Shown: positions 47,020 to 56,389, numbered from the stretch's first letter. The stretch is DNA of 62,795 bases from Rhodocyclaceae bacterium (GCA_028713915.1 JAQTNK010000024.1:1-62795); one strand, 5' to 3'. A program made the numbers and translations. Notes: generated by a model not told the origin, from the letters alone.

Positions 47020-48163
47020 CCGGCTCGCCATAACCCCAGACCTTTTGCCAGGGGTAGGACGCCAGGCGCGCGCCCTCGTCGTTCGAGTAGTTGCGGATCG
47101 CCAGTGCGCCGCGGCCGACGCGCCGCCGCTGCGGCGGGTCAAGCGGCCGACGCTGCGCATCGGCGATCGCGAACATGTCGTGCGCGATGACCGGAGGCCC
47201 CGGACGCCGACGCGCGACGACCGCCAGTTCGTTGTTGTCGAGGCGCACCAGGCTGCCCGGCGGAAAGCGGCCGGCCACCGTCAGCAAGCGGCTGGCCAGG
47301 CTGCGGTCCAGGCGCTGCTGATCGTTGCCGAAGACATGCCGGGCCATGTCCTGAAGGTCCGCGGTGCGGCGCAGGTTCCAGTGCAGCGGCTGGCGCGACT
47401 TGCGTCCCGTCAGGCGCGCGGCGAAGGTGTCGGCGACGCGGACGATGCGCGCCGCGAGGGCGATCTCGGCGCCCCTGAGGCGGTGCGGATAGCCGCTGCC
47501 GTCGATGTTCTCGTGGTGACCGCCGACGGCGTCCGTCCAGGTCTTGCCGAACGCGCCGATCCGTTCCAGCAGCGCCAGGCTCGCCAGCGGATGAGCGCGG
47601 ATGCCGGCGGCGACGGCGGCGCCGGGCCCGGCGGCGAGGCCGTGCATGTCGTCGTGGAGCCGCAGGTCCGCGAGGTTCATGGTCAGCGCCGCGCCGACGA
47701 TGTCGGCGATCTGGCCGTCGTTCAGGCGCACGGCCGCGCCGAGTTCCGCCGCGATCAGCGCCGCATGCACGACATGAAGGATGCTCGGGCGGCCGCGCGT
47801 GCAAAGCCGCGCGTAGCCGAGGCAGGCGTCGGCGTCCAGCGACCAGGCGGCATGGACGTCGCGTCCCAGTCGCGCGATTTCGCCCGGCGCGACATGTTCG
47901 CCGCGGCCGAGGCGCGCATCGATGCGGGCCAGGGCCTGGGCGGCCTGCTGCAGCTCGGCGAGCGGATTGAAGCCGGAGACTTTTCCGGCTTCGCCGGCGC
48001 GGCAATAGACGATCGGCAGCGGCCCGGCCGCCTGGCCGCGGCGTGCGTCGATGGGCGCGGCGGCCTTCAGCAGCAGCACGCCGCGGGCGTTGAACAGATC
48101 GCAGGGCGCGGGTCTTCCCAGCAGTTCCGGCGGCAGGGCGACCGGACGCAGAATCCATTCCAT
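47000..48163 (-). CDS. Degenerate HD-GYP domain protein
   Basis: A 387-residue protein. A poorly defined N-terminal ~140 residues precede an HD-GYP-like domain. The GYP part is intact (GGHHENIDGSGYPHRLRG, then ARIVRVADTF), but where active enzymes have HDIGK this protein has MNLAD (ALTMNLADLRL), so the HD metal ligands are lost. HD-GYP proteins hydrolyse c-di-GMP. This one may be an inactive sensor of c-di-GMP or have another role. No transmembrane segment and no N-terminal receiver domain are visible. Confidence 0.82.
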   Translation of the reverse strand: MEWILRPVALPPELLGRPAPCDLFNARGVLLLKAAAPIDARRGQAAGPLPIVYCRAGEAGKVSGFNPLAELQQAAQALARIDARLGRGEHVAPGEIARLGRDVHAAWSLDADACLGYARLCTRGRPSILHVVHAALIAAELGAAVRLNDGQIADIVGAALTMNLADLRLHDDMHGLAAGPGAAVAAGIRAHPLASLALLERIGAFGKTWTDAVGGHHENIDGSGYPHRLRGAEIALAARIVRVADTFAARLTGRKSRQPLHWNLRRTADLQDMARHVFGNDQQRLDRSLASRLLTVAGRFPPGSLVRLDNNELAVVARRRPGPPVIAHDMFAIADAQRRPLDPPQRRRVGRGALAIRNYSNDEGARLASYPWQKVWGYGEPASPSLP

Positions 48164-48350
48164 GAGCTTCGTGCCTCCAGCGGCCTTGGCGCCGCGTCCC
48201 GGCGTCCAGCCGCGCGAGCCTGCGCCCGATGGCCATGAATATGCGCCGCCAATGGCGACGGCGACTGCTTGGGGGAATGTTCGGCGGGTAGTCCCGACGG
48301 ACTAGGACGGCGCGCGCCGACGAAGCTCAGGCGCGCCCTTCAGGCGGTCG

Positions 48351-49424
48351 TCACATGCGCATCTGTCCGTCCGCAGCGTCGGCCTGCGCCTGGTCGGCTT
48401 GTTCGTAATGATCGATCCTTGCCGCCAGCAGTACGATGGCAATCTGTTCGGACAGCGGAATCCTCTTGCCCGCCGGGTCGGCGTCGACGACCGCGAGCAG
48501 GCGTCGCAGCAGCTTCTTCGCGTCGGCCTCGCGCGCCGTGTCGAACAGGGATTCGACGACCTGGCGCCGCGCTGCGCTGCTCTTGCCGGCGATGCCCAGG
48601 CGCGACTCCATGCGGCGCAGGGTCGTCAGGGCGCGTTCGACTTCGCCGTCCGCCGCATCCGGTTCTTCGAGGGCATCGAGGCAGGTCGCGTTCATCGTAT
48701 GCATCAGTACGCCGACGGCGGCGACGAAATCCTGGTCGCCGCCGTCCTTCGATCTTGCGGCCAGCTTCTCCGCGGCGCGCAGCCACGACAGCGCATGGTC
48801 GGCGCTCGCCGCGAAACCGTCGCGGTCGTCCGCCAGGGTCATCGCCACCGGCATCATCGCCAGCACCAGCGCCTGGGAGGCGACGCCGTCGGTCTTCAGG
48901 GCGCGCAGGCGTGCCGGCGTGCACACGCTCTGTGCAAAGTCGAGCCAGCGTTCCCGGAACGGGTCGTCCCAGCCGATGATGGCGCAGGCGTTGACGTGGA
49001 GATCGATCAGCGCGGCGCCCTTGAGCTGGCCTTCCAGCGTTGCGAAGCGGCTCAATGCGGCCCGGTAGGCGTGCTCCGCCGGCGGCGCGGCGACGCTGTC
49101 GTACATGTCTATGGCATAAAGCAGGTCCATCTGCTTGACCGGCTTGACGGCGCTGCTGGCGGCCAGCGCGCGTGCCTCCTTCACCGTCGCGTCCGCGCCG
49201 GTTTGCGTCGCCGCGAGCGCGTACAGCAATTCCCCGACGGCGTCGGCGCGGTCGTCGGGGGCGGCGACGTGGGCGAGCTTTTCCTTGGCGATGGCGATGA
49301 AGCACTGCGCGGGATCGTCTGACTGATAACAGCGCAGGGATCTCGCCGTCTTCGCCGCGGCGGCCGGGAAGACGCAGCCGAGCAGGCTCGCCGCGACGAG
49401 CAGCGCGCCGCACCGGCGGCGCAT
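48351..49424 (-). CDS. Exported helical protein of unknown function
   Basis: About 357 residues from ATG 49424, which places a signal peptide at the N-terminus (CGALLVAASLLGCVFPAAAA). An in-frame ATG at 49463 is an alternative; neither has a good ribosome binding site. The mature part is Ala-rich and helical, with TPR-like spacing but no clear repeat signature, and a Cys pair soon after cleavage (RCYQSDDPAQCF). Upstream of it on the same strand is a lipoprotein gene ending 46 bp away. Confidence 0.65.
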   Translation of the reverse strand: MRRRCGALLVAASLLGCVFPAAAAKTARSLRCYQSDDPAQCFIAIAKEKLAHVAAPDDRADAVGELLYALAATQTGADATVKEARALAASSAVKPVKQMDLLYAIDMYDSVAAPPAEHAYRAALSRFATLEGQLKGAALIDLHVNACAIIGWDDPFRERWLDFAQSVCTPARLRALKTDGVASQALVLAMMPVAMTLADDRDGFAASADHALSWLRAAEKLAARSKDGGDQDFVAAVGVLMHTMNATCLDALEEPDAADGEVERALTTLRRMESRLGIAGKSSAARRQVVESLFDTAREADAKKLLRRLLAVVDADPAGKRIPLSEQIAIVLLAARIDHYEQADQAQADAADGQMRM

Positions 49425-49470
49425 TCCCCTGCCCGCGAAGCTTCCTGCCGCAACGCAACTCATCGCTGCG

Positions 49471-50031
49471 TCAGCCCTTGGGCGGACCTTGTCGCCATTG
49501 CCGCTGGTCATCCATCCACCACCAGCCGGGCTGCCCCTGCGCGATCCACTCCGTGCCGAAGGAGTAGGAGGCGTAGGGCAGCCAGCTGTTCAGGTCGTCT
49601 CCGCCATGGCCCACGGCGGCGGAAGCGCGATCGTGGAGGAAGGCGCGATCGCGGTTCTCTTCCCACAGGAGCGCATGCAACTCCTTGCCCCTGGCAGGGT
49701 CGCGCAGAGTGACGAAGCCGCTGGCGGTGTTGCCGACGACGCCCTGATCGAGCCAGGGTTTAAGTTGTGGCTGGCGGTCCCGCAGGCGCTTGATGGCGCG
49801 CGTCAGATCGCCGCCCGAGTAGAGGAGCCTGTCGATTTCCGCGTCCGGCGCCTGCGCGTAGACCAGGGCGACGACCTGCCTGGCTTCGATCTTGGTGCCG
49901 GCGGCGGCGGTCTGGATGTTCACCGTGTGCGTGTCGACGCTGCTGCAGGCGGCCAGCACGAGAGCGGCGGCGCTCGCGGCCAGCAGGCGGCGACGGCAAG
50001 GGTTGGCGGCGATTTCGGTCAGCTTCGGCAT
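49471..50031 (-). CDS. Lipoprotein with DUF1318/YdbL-like domain
   Basis: A 186-residue protein with a lipobox (AAALVLAACSS, Cys29). After it, TKIEARQVVALVYAQAPDAE and LRDRQPQLKPWLDQGVVG...GFVTLRDP resemble the YdbL/DUF1318 family of periplasmic proteins. A ~40-residue Trp-rich tail (QPGWWWMDDQRQW) is additional. Function unknown. A lipoprotein anchored in the outer membrane is likely from residues +2/+3 (Ser-Ser). Confidence 0.75.
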   Translation of the reverse strand: MPKLTEIAANPCRRRLLAASAAALVLAACSSVDTHTVNIQTAAAGTKIEARQVVALVYAQAPDAEIDRLLYSGGDLTRAIKRLRDRQPQLKPWLDQGVVGNTASGFVTLRDPARGKELHALLWEENRDRAFLHDRASAAVGHGGDDLNSWLPYASYSFGTEWIAQGQPGWWWMDDQRQWRQGPPKG

Positions 50032-50058
50032 GAGGCTCTCCCGCGCAGGATCATGCGA

Positions 50059-50304
50059 TCATTCTAGCTGCGCCGCGACGACATGAACTTCCTCGTTGCC
50101 CATGCGCACGACCTGATTCTCCCTGAGCTTGCGGCCCTTGCGCGTTTCGATCGCGCCGTCGACGCTGACGAGCCCCGCGGCGATCATCGCCTTCGCCGCG
50201 CCGCCCGAGGGCGCGAGCGCGAGCAGCTTGAGCAGCACGTGGAGTTCGACGAATTCCCGGTCGAGCCGGAAAGTATGCACGGCCAGGCTGCGCTCCGTTG
50301 CCAA
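50059..50304 (-). CDS. Small S4-domain RNA-binding protein (YbcJ-like)
   Basis: An 81-residue protein made almost entirely of an S4 domain: ELHVLLKLLALAPSGGAAKA, then GLVSVDGAIETRKGRKLREN and VVRMGN. E. coli YbcJ has this architecture. Only 4 bp separate it from the metallophosphoesterase gene upstream, so they are co-transcribed. Confidence 0.88.
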   Translation of the reverse strand: MATERSLAVHTFRLDREFVELHVLLKLLALAPSGGAAKAMIAAGLVSVDGAIETRKGRKLRENQVVRMGNEEVHVVAAQLE

Positions 50305-50308
50305 CGCT

Positions 50309-50824
50309 TCAGCTCTTGAGCTGGCGAATATCGAACGTCATCGCCTCGAGGTCGCCGAGTATCCAGGTCGCGGCGGAAGCGCCGAGGCCGGCGACGGTGC
50401 CGGGATTCACGAGCCAGGTCTGGCCGCCCTTGACATTCGGCTGCTGCATGACGACCGCCTCGTGGCTGTGGCCGCAGCAGACGAGATCATAGTCGCCGGT
50501 GCACGCCATGCCCTGGCCGTAGTGCGGGTAGTGCGTGACGAAGATTCGCCGCCCGGCAAGTTCCAGCGTGGCGTCGCGGCCGTGATAGTTGAGCAGGCCG
50601 TCGGAGTGACAGGCGACGCGGGCCAGGGCGACGAGGTCGCCGAGGTTGTTGCCGTGGATCACATGCAGCGGCAGGCCGAGCTTGAGCGAGGCCTTCACGG
50701 TGTTCACGCCGATCAGGTCGCCGCAGTGAATGACGGCGCCGGCGCCTTCTTCCTGCGCCGCGGCGATGGCGGCGGCGAGCAGCGGGCCGCGGTCGTGGCT
50801 GTCGGAAACGATGCAGACCTTCAT
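50309..50824 (-). CDS. YfcE/MJ0936-type metallophosphoesterase
   Basis: A 171-residue calcineurin-like phosphoesterase with metal-site motifs SDSHD (residues 7-11), HCGDLIG, HGNN, THYPHYGQG and CCGHSHEA. This is the full set for the YfcE family of small phosphodiesterases; the physiological substrate is unknown. Its start overlaps the upstream stop as ATGA. Confidence 0.92.
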   Translation of the reverse strand: MKVCIVSDSHDRGPLLAAAIAAAQEEGAGAVIHCGDLIGVNTVKASLKLGLPLHVIHGNNLGDLVALARVACHSDGLLNYHGRDATLELAGRRIFVTHYPHYGQGMACTGDYDLVCCGHSHEAVVMQQPNVKGGQTWLVNPGTVAGLGASAATWILGDLEAMTFDIRQLKS

Positions 50825-51225
50825 ATGACCAGCGGACCGTCGTAGTCGTCGAAATCCTTGGCCGTCGCGCCGCTGCGCACGCCCGCCATCTGGCGCTCGT
50901 GGTCGGACTGCACTTGCAGCACGGTGACAACGCAGTCGCCGAGGTTGTCGAAGCTGTCCTTGCCGGTGCCGAATTGCGTCGTCTCGGAGTAGAAGAACTG
51001 GGCACGGTAGCGGCTGTCGGCGATCTTGAAGACGACGAAATGGGCGCCGCGTTCCTGCCAGTAAAGCACGGGACAGGTCGTCAGTTCGCCGCTGCCGGGA
51101 ACGAGTTCGATCTCGGCGTCGGCGTGCTCGACGGGCACCGCCTTGCCGTAGCGTTCCAGCAAGGTGTGGCTGGCAAGTTTCAGATCGGCGTCGGTGAAGC
51201 CGGGAATGGTTGGACGGGCTGGCAT
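50821..51225 (-). CDS. Conserved-looking protein of unknown function
   Basis: A 134-residue protein (MPARPTIPGFTDADLKLASH...). It appears alpha/beta with no membrane segment or metal motif. It is the first gene of a three-gene unit with the phosphoesterase (ATGA overlap) and the S4 protein. Its promoter lies in the 104-bp gap shared with soeA. Confidence 0.72.
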   Translation of the reverse strand: MPARPTIPGFTDADLKLASHTLLERYGKAVPVEHADAEIELVPGSGELTTCPVLYWQERGAHFVVFKIADSRYRAQFFYSETTQFGTGKDSFDNLGDCVVTVLQVQSDHERQMAGVRSGATAKDFDDYDGPLVI

Positions 51226-51329
51226 GGGGTTCTCACTTATTGGCGAATAAATAGGTTATGTTGCTGCGAACTGCTCGAAGCCACAGAATATCGCAAAACT
51301 CTAATTTACAAACTCCCCATCACGCAGAC
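51226..51329. promoter_or_regulatory. Divergent promoter region of soeABC
   Basis: A 104-bp AT-rich gap between the leftward three-gene unit and soeA. It contains GGCGAATAAATAGGTTATG and GCAAAACTCTAATTTAC, both plausible promoter cores. No clear Shine-Dalgarno sequence is seen before soeA. Confidence 0.45.
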
Positions 51330-54191
51330 ATGACAGCAGCGCCGGTCGAAGAAATCAAGAAGACTACTTGCTATATGTGCGCCTGCCGCTGCGGCATTCG
51401 CGTGCATTTGCGCGACGGCGAGGTGCGTTACATCGACGGCAATCCCGATCATCCGCTCAACAAGGGCGTGATCTGCGCCAAGGGTTCGTCGGGCATCATG
51501 AAGCAGTATTCGCCGGCGCGGTTGACCAAGCCGCTGCGGCGCAAGGCCGGGGCCGAGCGCGGCGCCGGCGAGTTCGAGGCGATCTCCTGGGAGGAGGCAT
51601 TCTCCCTGCTTTCCGAGCGCCTCGGCAAGATTCGTTCGACCGATCCGAAGAAATTCGCGCTGTTCACCGGCCGCGACCAGATGCAGGCGCTGACGGGACT
51701 TTTCGCGCGCCAGTTCGGCACGCCCAACTACGCGGCGCACGGCGGCTTCTGCTCGGTGAACATGGCCGCCGGCATGATCTACACCATCGGCGGCTCGTTC
51801 TGGGAATTCGGCGGGCCGGACCTCGATCGCGCCAAGCTGTTCGTGATGATCGGCACCGCCGAGGACCATCATTCGAATCCGCTGAAGATCGCGCTGTCGA
51901 AATTCAAGCGCGACGGCGGCCGCTTCATCTCGATCAATCCGGTGCGCACCGGCTACTCGGCGATCGCCGACGAGTGGGTGCCGATCCGGCCGGGCACCGA
52001 CGGCGCGCTGATGCTGGCCTTCATCCACGAGATCATCGCCAAGGGGCTGTACGACCGCGACTTCCTGGTGCGCTACTCGAACGCCGGGCAGCTCGTGAAT
52101 GTCGATGAAGCGAGCGACGAATTCGGCATGTTCCTGCGCACCGAGGTGCCGGAGGAGGAAGCCTGCTACGACCCGCAGGACAAGCTCTGGTGGGACCGCA
52201 ACTCGAATCGCCCGGTGATCACGCACACGGCCGGCGCCGATCCTTTCCTGCGCGGCGAATTCAAGATGAAGGACGGCACTTCGGTCAAGCCGGCGTTCCA
52301 GCTGCTGCAGGAGCGCGTCAAGGACTACACGCCCGAGTGGGCGGCCGGCATCACCGGCATTCCGGCCGAAACCATCCGCCGCATCGCCTATGAGATGGGC
52401 GTCACCGCGCGCGACCAGAAGATCGAACTGCCGATCGCCTGGACCGATTCCTGGGGCGTCGAGCACGACACCGTCACCGGCAACCCGGTGGCCTTCCACG
52501 CCATGCGCGGGCTGGCGGCGCATTCGAACGGCTTCCAGACCATCCGCGCGCTGGCCATCCTGATGTCGCTGCTCGGCACCATCGACCGGCCCGGCGGCTT
52601 CCGCCACAAGGCGCCGTTTCCACGGCCCATCCCGCCGTGCGCACGCACGCCCAACGATCCGCGCGCGGTGCAGCCGAATCGGCCGCTCGACGGCATGGCG
52701 CTGGGCTGGCCCGCCGACCCCGACGACCTCTTCGTCGATGCCGAGGGCAAGCCGGTGCGCCTCGACAAGGCATTCTCGTGGGAATACCCGCTGTCGGTGC
52801 ACGGCCTGATGCACAACGCCATCACCAACGCCTGGCGCGGCGATCCCTACAAGATCGACACGCTGATGATCTTCATGGCCAACATGGCCTGGAACTCGAC
52901 CATGAACGCGGTCGAGGTGCGCAAGATGCTCAACGACAAGGAAGAAGACGGCAGCTACAAGATCCCGTTCATCGTCGTTGCCGACGCCTTCCAGTCCGAG
53001 ACCACCGCTTTCGCCGACCTGGTGCTGCCGGACACGACGTATCTCGAGCGCCACGACGTCATGTCCATGCTCGACCGGCCGATCTCCGAGTTCGACGGCC
53101 CGGTGGACTCCGTGCGCGTGCCGGTGCTGCCGCCGACCGGCGAGTGCAAGCCTTTCCAGGAAGTCCTGATCGAACTCGGTTCGCGCCTCAAGCTGCCGGC
53201 GTTCGTGACCAAGGACGGCGCGCGCAAATACCGCGACTACCCCGACTTCATCGTCAATTACGAGACCGAGCCGGGCTCGGGCATCGGCTTCCTCGCCGGC
53301 TGGCGCGGCAAGGGCGGCGAGAAGTTCATGCGTGGCGAACCGAATCCGAACCAGTGGGAGATGTACGCGAAGAACGACTGCGTCTACCACCACGAACTGC
53401 CCAGAAGCTACCAGTACATGCGCAACTGGAACCAGGGCTACCTCGAATGGAGCCAGCGCAACCGCATCACGCGCTACGCCGAGCCGATCCTGATCCACAT
53501 TTACTCGGAAGTGCTGCAGAAGTTCCGCGCCGCGGCGCAGGGCAAGGGCCTGACGCGCAAGCCCCCGGAGCACTTGAGAAAACGCATCGAGACCTGGTTC
53601 GATCCGCTGCCGTTCTTCGCCGACACGCTCGAAGGCGAAGCCACCGACAAGCACAAGTATCCGCTCGCCGCGATCACCCAGCGGCCGATGGCGATGTACC
53701 ACTCGTGGGATTCGCAGAATGCCTGGCTGCGGCAGATCCATGCCCACAACGTGCTCTACGTCAATACGCAGACGGCCCGCGTGGCGGGCATTGCCGACAA
53801 CGACTGGATCTGGGTCGAGTCGCAATGGGGCAAGGTGCGCTGCATGGCCAAGCATTCCGAGGCGGTGGAGCCGGGCACGGTGTGGACCTGGAACGCCATC
53901 GGCAAGGCGGCCGGGGCCTGGGGCCTGACGCCCGACGCCAACGAGTCGCAGCAGGGCTTCCTGCTCAATCACCTGATATCCGAGGAACTGCCGGGCGGGG
54001 CCGGACGGGTGTCGAATTCCGATCCCATCACCGGCCAGGCCGCCTGGTACGACGTGCGTGTGCGCATTTACAAGGCGGCGGACGGGGAACCTGAACAGAC
54101 CTCGCCGCAATTCGCGACGCTGAAGCCCTATCCGGGGCAGGTGGAACGCAAGAGCGTGTGGAACTTCTTTGCCGGGGCCAACAAGAAATGA
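51330..54191 (+). CDS. soeA: SoeA, molybdopterin subunit of sulfite-oxidizing enzyme
   Basis: A 953-residue member of the DMSO-reductase family. The N-terminal [4Fe-4S] ligands are C14, C17, C21 and C49 (CYMCACRCG...ICAKGSSG), and the Mo-bis-PGD domains follow. There is no Tat signal, so the enzyme faces the cytoplasm, as established for SoeABC of Allochromatium. It oxidizes sulfite directly to sulfate. The context (soeB overlapping by ATGA, soeC, tusA, dsrE3A) supports Soe rather than polysulfide or thiosulfate reductase. Confidence 0.93.
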   Translation: MTAAPVEEIKKTTCYMCACRCGIRVHLRDGEVRYIDGNPDHPLNKGVICAKGSSGIMKQYSPARLTKPLRRKAGAERGAGEFEAISWEEAFSLLSERLGKIRSTDPKKFALFTGRDQMQALTGLFARQFGTPNYAAHGGFCSVNMAAGMIYTIGGSFWEFGGPDLDRAKLFVMIGTAEDHHSNPLKIALSKFKRDGGRFISINPVRTGYSAIADEWVPIRPGTDGALMLAFIHEIIAKGLYDRDFLVRYSNAGQLVNVDEASDEFGMFLRTEVPEEEACYDPQDKLWWDRNSNRPVITHTAGADPFLRGEFKMKDGTSVKPAFQLLQERVKDYTPEWAAGITGIPAETIRRIAYEMGVTARDQKIELPIAWTDSWGVEHDTVTGNPVAFHAMRGLAAHSNGFQTIRALAILMSLLGTIDRPGGFRHKAPFPRPIPPCARTPNDPRAVQPNRPLDGMALGWPADPDDLFVDAEGKPVRLDKAFSWEYPLSVHGLMHNAITNAWRGDPYKIDTLMIFMANMAWNSTMNAVEVRKMLNDKEEDGSYKIPFIVVADAFQSETTAFADLVLPDTTYLERHDVMSMLDRPISEFDGPVDSVRVPVLPPTGECKPFQEVLIELGSRLKLPAFVTKDGARKYRDYPDFIVNYETEPGSGIGFLAGWRGKGGEKFMRGEPNPNQWEMYAKNDCVYHHELPRSYQYMRNWNQGYLEWSQRNRITRYAEPILIHIYSEVLQKFRAAAQGKGLTRKPPEHLRKRIETWFDPLPFFADTLEGEATDKHKYPLAAITQRPMAMYHSWDSQNAWLRQIHAHNVLYVNTQTARVAGIADNDWIWVESQWGKVRCMAKHSEAVEPGTVWTWNAIGKAAGAWGLTPDANESQQGFLLNHLISEELPGGAGRVSNSDPITGQAAWYDVRVRIYKAADGEPEQTSPQFATLKPYPGQVERKSVWNFFAGANKK

Positions 54192-54919
54192 CGCAATTGG
54201 CTCTCGTCATCGACCTCAACGTCTGCGTCGGCTGCCAGGCCTGCGTCACCAATTGCAAGGAATGGAACACCTCCGGCGATGCCGGGCCGATGGTCGACCA
54301 GAATCCTTACGGCAAGGACCCGACCGGCACCTTCTTCAACCGCGTGCAGACCTTCGAGGTCGGCGAATTTCCGAACACGGAGACGGTGCATTTCCCGAAA
54401 TCCTGCCTGCACTGCGAAGATCCGCCCTGCGTGCCGGTGTGCCCGACGGGCGCGTCGTACAAGCGCAAGGAGGACGGCATCGTCCTCGTCGATTATGATA
54501 AATGCATCGGCTGCAAGTATTGCTCCTGGGCCTGTCCCTACGGCGTGCGCGAGTTCGACGAGACGCAGAAGGTGATGAAGAAATGCACCCTGTGCGTCGA
54601 CCGCATCTACGACCCGAAGATGACCGCGGAGGAGCGCCGCCCGGCCTGCGTGCGCGCCTGCCCGACGTCGGCGCGGCTGTTCGGCGACATCCACGATCCG
54701 GAGTCCGAGGTGTCCCACGCGATCCGCGAAGCGGGCGGCTACCAGTTGATGCCCGAGTGGGGCACCAGCCCGGCCAACCACTACCTGCCGCGGCGCAAGA
54801 CCAAGCTGCGCATTCGCGAAGACGAACTCGAGCGCGCCGACAATCCGCTCAAGATCGACGGCCAGTTGCCCAAGCCGGGCATGGCCGAGCCGTCGCTCGA
54901 CGACGTCACCAGTTGGTAA
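54188..54919 (+). CDS. soeB: SoeB, four-cluster ferredoxin subunit
   Basis: A 243-residue DmsB/PsrB-like protein with four [4Fe-4S] motifs: CVGCQACVTNC (from residue 13), CLHCEDPPCVPVCP, CIGCKYCSWACPYG, and CTLCVDRI with CVRACP. It moves electrons from SoeA to the membrane subunit. The start overlaps the soeA stop as ATGA. Confidence 0.95.
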   Translation: MTQLALVIDLNVCVGCQACVTNCKEWNTSGDAGPMVDQNPYGKDPTGTFFNRVQTFEVGEFPNTETVHFPKSCLHCEDPPCVPVCPTGASYKRKEDGIVLVDYDKCIGCKYCSWACPYGVREFDETQKVMKKCTLCVDRIYDPKMTAEERRPACVRACPTSARLFGDIHDPESEVSHAIREAGGYQLMPEWGTSPANHYLPRRKTKLRIREDELERADNPLKIDGQLPKPGMAEPSLDDVTSW

Positions 54920-54929
54920 AGGTCGAAAC

Positions 54930-55907
54930 ATGCGTCCTGCATTTTCCGTAATTTTCCTCACCACTCTGATCGGCGTCGGCCAGGGCCTGTTCCTGGCGCT
55001 GTTCACCGCCCAGTCGTATGCGCTGTTCGACCTGCTGCCGAAGCAGGACGACCTTAACTTCTACGCGCACGGCAGCGCCCTTGCCCTGCTGTTCCTGTGC
55101 GGCGGGCTCGTCGCTTCGTTCTTCCATCTCGGCCGCCCCGAGCGCGCCTGGCGCTCGGCGACGCAATGGCGCACCTCCTGGCTGTCGCGCGAAGTGATCG
55201 TGCTGCCGGCCTTCATGGGCACGGTGTTCCTCTATGGGCTCGCCCATCTGCTCGACTGGAAGCCGGTGCTGGCGACACTGCCCGGCGGCATCGCCATCGA
55301 TGCGACGGTGGTGCTGGGCGGCCTCGGCACGCTGCTGGCGTTTGCACTCTACCTGAGCACCGGCATGATCTACGCCTGCCTGCGCTTCCTGCGCGAGTGG
55401 CACACGCCGCTGACGGTCATCAACTACGTCCTGCTCGGCGGCGCCTCGGGCTTCACGCTGGCTGCGGGCTTCGCCGCCCTGGCGGCGCCCGATCTGGCGC
55501 GGTTCTTTGCCGGCTGGGCGCTGATCATCCTGCTGGTCGGCCTCGTCAGCCGCGTCGCGTCCTTGCTGCGGAATCGGCGCCTGAAGCCGAAGTCCACGCT
55601 GCAATCGGCAATCGGCATCAAGCATCCGCGCATCGTCCAGACGACGCAGGGATTCATGGGCGGCTCGTTCAACACGCGGGAGTTCTTCCATGGCCGCAGC
55701 CGGGGCTTGCTGCGCTCGATCAAATGGCTGTTCCTCGCCGGGGTATTCGTGCTGCCCGCGCTGCTGCTGACAGCGGGGCTTTCCGGTGCGGCGGGATTCC
55801 TCGCGGCGGCTTTCGTGGTGCAGTATCTGGGGCTGATCGCCGAGCGTTGGTTCTTCTTCGCCGAGGCCAGTCATCCGCAGAATTTGTACTACCAATCGGT
55901 CGCTTGA
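54930..55907 (+). CDS. soeC: SoeC, DmsC-type membrane anchor
   Basis: A 325-residue integral membrane protein of the DmsC/NrfD-like group with about eight hydrophobic segments, for example SVIFLTTLIGVGQGLFLALF at the N-terminus and WLFLAGVFVLPALLLTAGL near 270. The LGRPERAWRSATQWRTSWLS loop is typical of the DmsC family. It transfers electrons to quinone. It lies 10 bp after soeB and ends the soe operon. Confidence 0.94.
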   Translation: MRPAFSVIFLTTLIGVGQGLFLALFTAQSYALFDLLPKQDDLNFYAHGSALALLFLCGGLVASFFHLGRPERAWRSATQWRTSWLSREVIVLPAFMGTVFLYGLAHLLDWKPVLATLPGGIAIDATVVLGGLGTLLAFALYLSTGMIYACLRFLREWHTPLTVINYVLLGGASGFTLAAGFAALAAPDLARFFAGWALIILLVGLVSRVASLLRNRRLKPKSTLQSAIGIKHPRIVQTTQGFMGGSFNTREFFHGRSRGLLRSIKWLFLAGVFVLPALLLTAGLSGAAGFLAAAFVVQYLGLIAERWFFFAEASHPQNLYYQSVA

Positions 55908-56095
55908 TGGGCGGGGCGAAAGATTGCCGCGCCTGTTGCGAAAACTCGATGTATGAGCATATTATTGCGAACTAACGTTCGATGAGAACTTCGGCCCGAC
56001 AATGACGTATGGATATGAGGCGGCGATATCGCCGCAAGCGTCCAGGAAAGTCGTGAAGCGTTTTTACTAGAGCAACCCACAGTGAGGAGATACAC

Positions 56096-56323
56096 ATGAA
56101 TTTCGACAAAGAACTCGATGCCCGCGGCCTCAACTGCCCGCTGCCGATCCTCCGTGCCAAGAAGGCCCTGGCCGAGATGCAAGGCGGCCAAGTGCTGCGC
56201 ATCGTCTCCACCGACCCGGGTTCGGTGAAGGACTTCGCCGCGTTCGCCAAGCAGACCGGCAACGAATTGCTGTCCTCGACCGAGGGCAACAAGGAGTTTG
56301 AATTCTTCATGAAGCGCAAGTAA
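56096..56323 (+). CDS. tusA: TusA-family sulfur carrier
   Basis: A 75-residue protein with the CPLP motif at 14-17 (ARGLNCPLPILRAKKAL), where Cys14 carries persulfide sulfur. In sulfur oxidizers TusA is a central cytoplasmic sulfur donor. It lies 188 bp after soeC and upstream of a DsrE3A-like gene, the arrangement common in oxidizers. GAGGAG precedes ATG. Confidence 0.95.
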   Translation: MNFDKELDARGLNCPLPILRAKKALAEMQGGQVLRIVSTDPGSVKDFAAFAKQTGNELLSSTEGNKEFEFFMKRK

Positions 56324-56363
56324 GCCGCGGGCGGTCGCCGACCGCTTTCGTCTGATCGATCTG

Positions 56364-56389
56364 CGGGGAATGTCGTTCGGCATTCCCCG
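56364..56389 (+). terminator. Hairpin between tusA and the dsrE3A-like gene
   Basis: A perfect 9-bp stem, CGGGGAATG / CATTCCCCG, has an 8-base loop and starts 41 bp after the tusA stop. There is no T-run, so it may be a processing or stability hairpin rather than a terminator. Confidence 0.45.

Noticed and set aside
51306-54110. 934-residue minus-strand frame over soeA
   Set aside because: Shadow of soeA; no domain, His/Arg/Val-rich composition.
54930-55907. Reading the soe genes as polysulfide/thiosulfate reductase (psr/phs)
   Set aside because: The catalytic subunit has no Tat signal and the anchor is DmsC-like, both of which fit cytoplasmic SoeABC next to tusA.
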